Origin: DASQVO01 sp035640715
GTDB lineage: Bacteria; Actinomycetota; Actinomycetes; Streptosporangiales; Streptosporangiaceae
Assembly: GCA_035640715.1 (NCBI GenBank)
Contig: DASQVO010000309.1
Coordinates: 1-8,726, forward strand
DNA length: 8,726 nt
Direction of reading: 5' to 3'
Part shown: positions 1 through 3,879 of the stretch, piece after piece
Layout: each line of letters begins with the position of its first letter
How positions within the stretch are numbered: position 1 is the first letter of the stretch
The notes under the pieces: generated by a model
What the model saw: the letters and a program-made list of their open reading frames with translations, nothing else
What the model was told of the DNA's origin: nothing
Database searches by the model: none
Made by a program: the position numbers and the translations under genes

Positions 1-205
1 GCGCCTTCAGGCAGCTTCGCTCCGCGGCGTCCTCCTGGACGTAGAGACGGCTCACGGCCTCGTTCATGGCCTTCAGGATCTGCGTCCGGTCCTGGGCGAA
101 GAGGTGACCTTAGATGTTCTTGGTCGTCTCACGACACGTACGCAGCACTTCCCGCGCGGCGATGGCCGGCCACTCGTGATCGAGCTACTCGACCTCATCA
201 GCGCG
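1..205 (-). pseudogene. Remnant of a tyrosine recombinase (integrase) 3' end
   Basis: Reading the minus strand from about 205 down to 1, one frame carries a coherent protein-like stretch interrupted by two stops, a TAG at 185-187 and a TAA at 110-112. The run ETTKNI-stop-GHLFAQDR resembles the C-terminal 'TT..IYGHLF' motif of tyrosine recombinases, in which the Tyr is the catalytic nucleophile; here that position is the TAA stop (TAC to TAA would be one base). Downstream residues (ILKAMNEAVSRLYV) look like the helical tail of such integrases, and the frame stays open to the window edge. Family assignment rests on this short motif only. If correct, it is a dead integration gene and suggests past insertion of an element at the left of the window. 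Confidence 0.35.
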
Positions 206-405
206 GAAGCCGTGTGACCCGGGTGAGCAACGACACCCCGGCCACCGAAACTTTGACTCGTTGATCCTCCGTCAAGCTGACGTCCATCAGCGAAAGCAAC
301 ACTGGCAGCTGGAAGCTCACCACCTGCGGCTGCCGGCCCGGCCCGCCGCGTACCGATGAGCTGCCGCCGTCGTTTGAACGGACTCTGGCAGGAGGTTTCT
401 GGCTG
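206..405. other. Intergenic region upstream of the MEKHLA gene
   Basis: I see no convincing gene here. The frame of the following gene is open back to a TGA at 262-264, but it contains no ATG, GTG or TTG, so the downstream ATG at 406 is the only reasonable start. The stretch holds an inverted repeat TTGAC (253-257) / GTCAA (271-275), the direct repeats annotated separately, and the ribosome binding site GGAGG at 391-395, ten bases before the ATG. Confidence 0.5.
260..288 (+). promoter_or_regulatory. Possible SARP-type direct repeats (11-bp period)
   Basis: Three related heptamers start exactly 11 bp apart: GTTGATC (260), GTCAAGC (271) and GTCCATC (282). AfsR/SARP regulators are known to bind direct heptamers spaced by 11 or 22 bp just upstream of a -10 box. 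A weak -10-like hexamer, AACACT, lies at 298-303. The middle heptamer differs by one base from GTCAATC found upstream of the chorismate mutase gene, and a SARP-type regulator is encoded at 3880-6861. The match is suggestive only; such short repeats arise by chance (see findings). Confidence 0.25.
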
Positions 406-864
406 ATGTCGTGGCCCGCGCCGCATGAGGTGTGGTTCAGCGAGTTGCTGATTGGGAGTTACGAGGCAGTGGTGGGCGCACCGATGGCGCCTGCGGGCCT
501 GGCCGGCGCCGATGCCGCGCAATGGCTGTACGAAAGCCCCTTCTGCCTGCTCGCGCACGATACCTCGCCAGACCCGCGTTTCATCTACGCGAATCTGGCT
601 GCCCAGAAGTGCTTTGAATACAGCTGGGGCGAATTCACCGGAATGCCCTCCCGGCTGTCGGCGGAGGCCGGGACCCGGGAGGCACGCCAGGCGTTCATGG
701 CGACCGTGCTCACCCAGGGCTACGTCAGCGACTACCGGGGCCTGAGAATCGCGAAATCGGGACGGCGTTTCTGGATCGAGGACACCACCGTGTGGAACCT
801 CGTCGACCGCGACGGCACCCTGCATGGCCAGGCGGCCCTGGTACGCCGGACTACGAGCGCCTGA
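406..864 (+). CDS. MEKHLA-domain (PAS-like) protein
   Basis: The 152-residue product matches the MEKHLA domain over almost its whole length. Recognisable stretches are ALYESPF-like WLYESPF (40-46), LAHDTSPDP (49-57), YANLAAQKCFEYSW (61-74), FTGMPSRLSAE (77-87) and SGRRFWIEDTTVWNLVD (118-134). MEKHLA is a PAS-related fold first named from the C-terminus of plant HD-ZIP III regulators and also found as a stand-alone protein in bacteria; its ligand and role in bacteria are not established. The protein has no signal peptide, membrane segment or attached output domain, so it is probably a small cytoplasmic sensor or binding protein. The start at 406 has GGAGG ten bases upstream. It lies 83 bp before the reductoisomerase gene on the same strand and the two are probably co-transcribed, which links it to that enzyme's pathway by context only. 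Confidence 0.85.
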   Translation: MSWPAPHEVWFSELLIGSYEAVVGAPMAPAGLAGADAAQWLYESPFCLLAHDTSPDPRFIYANLAAQKCFEYSWGEFTGMPSRLSAEAGTREARQAFMATVLTQGYVSDYRGLRIAKSGRRFWIEDTTVWNLVDRDGTLHGQAALVRRTTSA

Positions 865-947
865 CCGCGGTCGGCCTGGCGATCTGACCCTGCGGCCTGC
901 GTGAGCCGCGCAGGATGCCGCGATATTGCGTCTGAGAGGAGAAAGTA

Positions 948-2429
948 ATGCCTGATCAAGGCCTCGATTTCGAGACCGCCGTCTTCGACAAGGAATACAT
1001 CACCCTGGCCGGGCGCCGTGAGGCGATCGTCCGCGGTGGCCGTCACCTGTTCACCCGGCTTTCCCGCGCCTTCGCCGGGGTGAATCAGATCGGCGTCATC
1101 GGCTGGGGTCCGCAGGGCTCGGCGCAGGCGCAGAACCTGCGTGACTCACTGGGCGGCGCGGTGAAGGTGACGGTCGGTCTGCGGGCCGGATCAGCTTCGT
1201 TCGGTGCGGCCAGGGCGGCCGGTTTCCGCGAGGAGGACGGCACGCTGGGCGAGATGTTCGAGGTCATCGCCGCATCCGACATGGTGGTGCTGCTGATCTC
1301 CGATGCGGCCCAGAGCGAGCTGTACGAGAAGATCTTCGCCGCACTGCAGCCGGGTACGACGCTGGGTTTCTCGCACGGTTTCCTGCTCGGGCACCTGCGC
1401 TCTGAAGGCAGGGAGTTCCCGGCCGGCGTGGATGTCATCGCTGTCTGCCCCAAGGGGATGGGTGCTTCGGTGCGTGCCCTGTATCTGCAGGGCACCGAAG
1501 TCAATGGGGCGGGGATCAATGCCAGTTTCGCCGTACACCAGGACGCCACCGGGCACGCCACCGACCGCGCTCTCGGCTGGTCGGTCGCCCTGGGCGCGCC
1601 GTACACATTCCAGACCACCCTGCGTTCGGAGTACCTGTCGGACCTCACCGGCGAACGCGCCGTGCTGCTCGCCGGGGTGCACGGCGTCGTGGAAAGCCTG
1701 TACCGCCGCTACCGGCAGCAGGGGATGAGCGAGCAGGACGCCTACCGGCATTCGGTGGATTCGGTCACCGGGCCCATTTCCAGGATCATCTCCAAAGATG
1801 GCCTGGCCGGCCTGTACGAGCGGCTGGATGACGCGGGAAGGAACGTTTTCGCCCGGGCCTATTCGGCCGCCTACCCGCCCGGCCTGGAACTGACACACGA
1901 GGTCTATGACGAGGTGCGTTCAGGTAACGAGATCCGCAGCGTCATCATGGCCGGGCAGCGGTTCACCCGTTTCCCGATGGGCAAGATCGATCAGGCTGAC
2001 ATGTGGCAGGCCGGCCAGAGGGCCCGGCGCAACCGGATCGACAGCGAGATCCCGCTGAACCCCTTCACTGCCGGAGTCTTCTGCGGCGTGATGATGGCTC
2101 AGATCGACACCCTGATCGAACGGGGACACCCCTACTCCGAGATAGCCAACGAATCCGTTATCGAGGCCGTCGACTCCCTCAACCCCTACATGCACGCCCG
2201 GGGCGTGGCTTACATGGTCGACAACTGCTCGACCACCGCCCGCCTTGGTGCCCGCAAATGGGCGCCCCGCTTCGATTACCTGCTCACCCAGCAGGCCTAC
2301 CCCGCGGTCGACGACAAGCAGGAAACCCTGGACACCACGCCATTCAAGGCCTTCGGGAACCACCCCATCCACGAAGTCCTGCGCCTCTGCGCTCAGATGC
2401 GGCCCTCCGTCGACATCTTCGTCGAGTAA
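948..2429 (+). CDS. ilvC: Class II, plant-type ketol-acid reductoisomerase
   Basis: This 493-residue enzyme isomerises and reduces 2-acetolactate or 2-aceto-2-hydroxybutyrate to the dihydroxy acids on the route to valine, leucine and isoleucine, using NADPH and Mg2+. The Rossmann motif IGVIGWGPQG is at 48-57, with VGLRAGSASF (76-85) in the cofactor phosphate region, FSHGF (141-145) and CPKGMG (167-172). By family alignment the metal ligands are D232 and E236 (SDLTGER) and E398 and E402 (YSEIANES), and the substrate Ser is in DNCSTTARLG (425-434). All expected catalytic residues are present. Length and wording follow chloroplast enzymes (for example ESVIEAVDSLNPYMHARGV) rather than E. coli IlvC or the roughly 330-residue class I enzyme usual in actinomycetes. 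AGGAG (937-941) sits six bases before the ATG. The function is secure; whether it serves primary metabolism or a specialised pathway is not visible. Confidence 0.93.
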   Translation: MPDQGLDFETAVFDKEYITLAGRREAIVRGGRHLFTRLSRAFAGVNQIGVIGWGPQGSAQAQNLRDSLGGAVKVTVGLRAGSASFGAARAAGFREEDGTLGEMFEVIAASDMVVLLISDAAQSELYEKIFAALQPGTTLGFSHGFLLGHLRSEGREFPAGVDVIAVCPKGMGASVRALYLQGTEVNGAGINASFAVHQDATGHATDRALGWSVALGAPYTFQTTLRSEYLSDLTGERAVLLAGVHGVVESLYRRYRQQGMSEQDAYRHSVDSVTGPISRIISKDGLAGLYERLDDAGRNVFARAYSAAYPPGLELTHEVYDEVRSGNEIRSVIMAGQRFTRFPMGKIDQADMWQAGQRARRNRIDSEIPLNPFTAGVFCGVMMAQIDTLIERGHPYSEIANESVIEAVDSLNPYMHARGVAYMVDNCSTTARLGARKWAPRFDYLLTQQAYPAVDDKQETLDTTPFKAFGNHPIHEVLRLCAQMRPSVDIFVE

Positions 2430-2455
2430 GCCTCGTGCTGCGGGTCAGCCGAGGC
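2430..2455 (+). terminator. Hairpin directly after the reductoisomerase stop
   Basis: The stem starts at the base after the TAA. GCCTCG (2430-2435) pairs with CGAGGC (2450-2455), and after one unpaired T on the 5' side and none on the 3' side GCTG (2437-2440) pairs with CAGC (2446-2449). No U-tract follows, as is common for actinomycete termination or 3'-end hairpins. It probably ends or stabilises the MEKHLA-reductoisomerase transcript, implying that the chorismate mutase gene has its own promoter. Confidence 0.55.
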
Positions 2456-2466
2456 ATCTACGGGCC

Positions 2467-2499
2467 GTCAATCACGTGTCAATGACCGCCCACTAGACC
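2467..2499 (+). promoter_or_regulatory. Possible SARP-type promoter of the chorismate mutase gene
   Basis: GTCAATC (2467-2473) and GTCAATG (2478-2484) are direct heptamers differing only in the last base and spaced exactly 11 bp start to start, with a CACGTG overlapping their junction. A -10-like TAGACC (2494-2499) follows nine bases after the second copy. This layout agrees with the established SARP operator pattern (direct repeats about 8 bp upstream of the -10 box). It sits between the terminator-like hairpin and the start codon at 2589. No footprint or transcript start is known to me for it. Confidence 0.3.
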
Positions 2500-2544
2500 T
2501 TGAAGCGAAGGCTGGCGCAGCCGATGCCTTTCCCGACGTTCAGT

Positions 2545-2566
2545 CAGGACAGTGGCTCCCGTCCTG
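2545..2566 (+). repeat. Inverted repeat in the chorismate mutase leader
   Basis: CAGGAC (2545-2550) and GTCCTG (2561-2566) form a six-bp stem with a ten-base loop, ending seven bases before the AAGGAG ribosome binding site (2574-2579). It could fold in the 5' leader and influence translation, but I see no leader peptide, T-box specifier or other attenuation signal, so a regulatory role is speculative. Confidence 0.3.
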
Positions 2567-2588
2567 CCTGCTTAAGGAGCTTTTCGTT

Positions 2589-3131
2589 ATGAACGACCAA
2601 GCGCTTGATCACTCTTCGGACTCAGAAAAAACCGTAGATCCGGACCCACTAGACACACTCGCTGAACTGGTCGTCCAGCGCCTTACGTTGAGCCAGGAGG
2701 TCGCTGCGGTAAAGTACGCGAGCGGTCAGCCCATTGACGACTCAATCCGCGAGCACAGCATTCTGGAGTCGATATCCCGGACACTGAATGGTACCAGGGT
2801 AGATCGGGAAATTATTATACAGTTCTTCATCGATCAGATAGAGGCCAATAAGGTCATCCAGCGCGGGCTGCACCAACGCTGGTATGCGCACCCAGAAGAG
2901 GTACCGGCAGTCCGTTACGACCTGACCGCGGAGGTCCGGCCGAAGTTCGACTGCATTACCAAACAGATGCTGCAGCAGTTCAGGCACATGAAAGAAGCCC
3001 CGCTTCTCAGGCGGGGCGATATCGAAGACCTGATCGACGGCAAATTTCTTGCCAGGCCGTTTAGGCAACAACTCCCCGGCCTTCACCGGAGAGCAGCCGT
3101 CTTTGCGCTCCGGTCATTTTGTACCGAGTAA
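2589..3131 (+). CDS. AroQ-gamma-like chorismate mutase without signal peptide
   Basis: The enzyme rearranges chorismate to prephenate, the first step towards Phe and Tyr. The 180-residue product follows the AroQ-gamma pattern: VVQRLTL with R31, VAAVKYASGQPIDD with K42 and D51, R54, then DQIEANKVIQ (82-91) and a closing LHRRAAVFALRSFC (165-178). AroQ-gamma enzymes such as the secreted M. tuberculosis enzyme normally carry an N-terminal signal sequence. Here residues 1-22 are polar and acidic, so the protein should stay in the cytoplasm. The late Cys that forms a disulfide in the mycobacterial enzyme is kept (C178), but its partner region (138-148) has no Cys, which fits a cytosolic life. The start has AAGGAG nine bases upstream. 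Base composition is unlike its neighbours: I count 59 G/C of 120 in 2761-2880 against 43 of 60 in 1621-1680, a sign of recent transfer. A catalytic or purely regulatory role cannot be separated by eye. Confidence 0.8.
   Translation: MNDQALDHSSDSEKTVDPDPLDTLAELVVQRLTLSQEVAAVKYASGQPIDDSIREHSILESISRTLNGTRVDREIIIQFFIDQIEANKVIQRGLHQRWYAHPEEVPAVRYDLTAEVRPKFDCITKQMLQQFRHMKEAPLLRRGDIEDLIDGKFLARPFRQQLPGLHRRAAVFALRSFCTE
2997..3017 (+). repeat. Perfect hairpin inside the chorismate mutase gene
   Basis: GCCCCGC (2997-3003) and GCGGGGC (3011-3017) make a perfect seven-bp stem with a seven-base loop within an otherwise AT-rich gene. It encodes residues of the late helical region, so it could be a chance consequence of the coding sequence. 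Its stability stands out locally. Confidence 0.5.
3085..3120 (+). terminator. Terminator-like hairpin overlapping the end of the chorismate mutase gene
   Basis: ACCGGAG (3085-3091) pairs with CTCCGGT (3108-3114) and the 3' arm is followed by CATTTT (3115-3120). The stop codon TAA lies at 3129-3131, so the hairpin and T-run fall inside the last codons. A terminator here would cut the message before the stop, so it may act only partially or the resemblance may be accidental. Confidence 0.35.
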
Positions 3132-3227
3132 CGTATCGCCCAGCCTGGCCACGCAGCCGCGACGCAACGGCCGATAGAGCTTATTCACCGGGGCGCCGCC
3201 AGAGAACAACTGGGCCCAAGGAGCGGC

Positions 3228-3461
3228 ATGATGTTTATTGACTGCCCGGCATGGATGAACCAGAAGGGAACGGTCAACTGCGGGCTACCCGCCGAGGTCC
3301 TGTGCCGGTACATCATGACATCGTCGGACGGGCCGGTCGAGAGTGCGATGATCCGGTGTCCGTCCGGCCACTGGTTCAACGGGCCAATAGAGTTTTTCGT
3401 CCTGGAAATACACCACCAGCCGAATGCGGATGCATACCATAACCCGACGACTGGACGCTAA
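3228..3461 (+). CDS. Small four-cysteine actinobacterial protein, function unknown
   Basis: The 77-residue product resembles a widespread actinobacterial family of unknown function recognisable by IDCPAW, NCGLPAEV, LCRY and MIRCPSGHWFNGPIE. Cysteines at 6, 18, 26 and 44 plus His48 suggest a zinc-ribbon-like metal site, although no metal binding is proven. The tail after residue 55 is longer and less typical than the short ends I associate with the family, so the last 20 or so residues may be altered. AAGGAG (3218-3223) precedes two adjacent ATGs; the second (3231) has the better seven-base spacing and may be the true start. It stands alone on the plus strand, 96 bp after the chorismate mutase gene, with no evident functional link. 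Confidence 0.7.
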   Translation: MMFIDCPAWMNQKGTVNCGLPAEVLCRYIMTSSDGPVESAMIRCPSGHWFNGPIEFFVLEIHHQPNADAYHNPTTGR

Positions 3462-3879
3462 CCAAAGGGCACGGACTTGTCGGCAGCCGGCGGATTCGAG
3501 CGGTCGCGCAACGCCTGCTTGACGAAGCTTCCTGCCACTCAACCAACGGTTCGGCGCGGCGTGCACCGACTGGCAGATACGGCCAGCCCGGGGTGAGCCC
3601 CATGGCGTTCAACGGTCACACCGACTGGCGCTGGGACGACTGGGTACTGCAGACGCTCGCGTCTCTTGTTCCGGCGTCGCCCGTGTTCAGCAATGGACAT
3701 TCGGTGAGCTGTGTTCGGTGAAGAGAGTGATGCTCTGCCGTCAAGACGTACTGAAAGTCCTCACAGTCTGGCCGGGACAGCGCTGCGCGGGTCGGCCAGC
3801 TCGTCGCGGTTCAAAGCTTGCGAGCACTTGGGCGAACGGTGTCCGGCATCAGGTGTGGGTGCGTCACGTGGGCGTCATG
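3462..3879. other. Gap with no convincing gene
   Basis: This stretch lies between the small Cys-rich gene and the convergent end of the AfsR-like gene. The best coding candidate is a 39-codon plus-strand frame at 3602-3721 (starting MAFNGHTDWRWDDWV) with only a weak GGGGTGAG upstream; I do not recognise it. A CACGTG palindrome lies at 3865-3870, ten bases beyond the AfsR-like stop codon. I see no tRNA, strong terminator or mobile element end. Confidence 0.5.

Noticed and set aside
265..405. In-frame open region before the MEKHLA start, with a Ser/Thr-rich stretch followed by TTCGCRPGP, considered as a peptide precursor
   Set aside because: It has no ATG, GTG or TTG start, no ribosome binding site and no modification enzyme nearby.
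73..825. A 250-codon minus-strand frame
   Set aside because: It is antisense to the well-supported MEKHLA gene and shows no domain.
3602..3721. A 39-codon plus-strand frame considered as a small gene
   Set aside because: The ribosome binding site is weak and the sequence is not recognisable; it is mentioned only in the gap entry.
3800..3830. A GGTTCAAAGC resembling a tRNA T-arm
   Set aside because: No acceptor, D or anticodon stems could be found on either strand.
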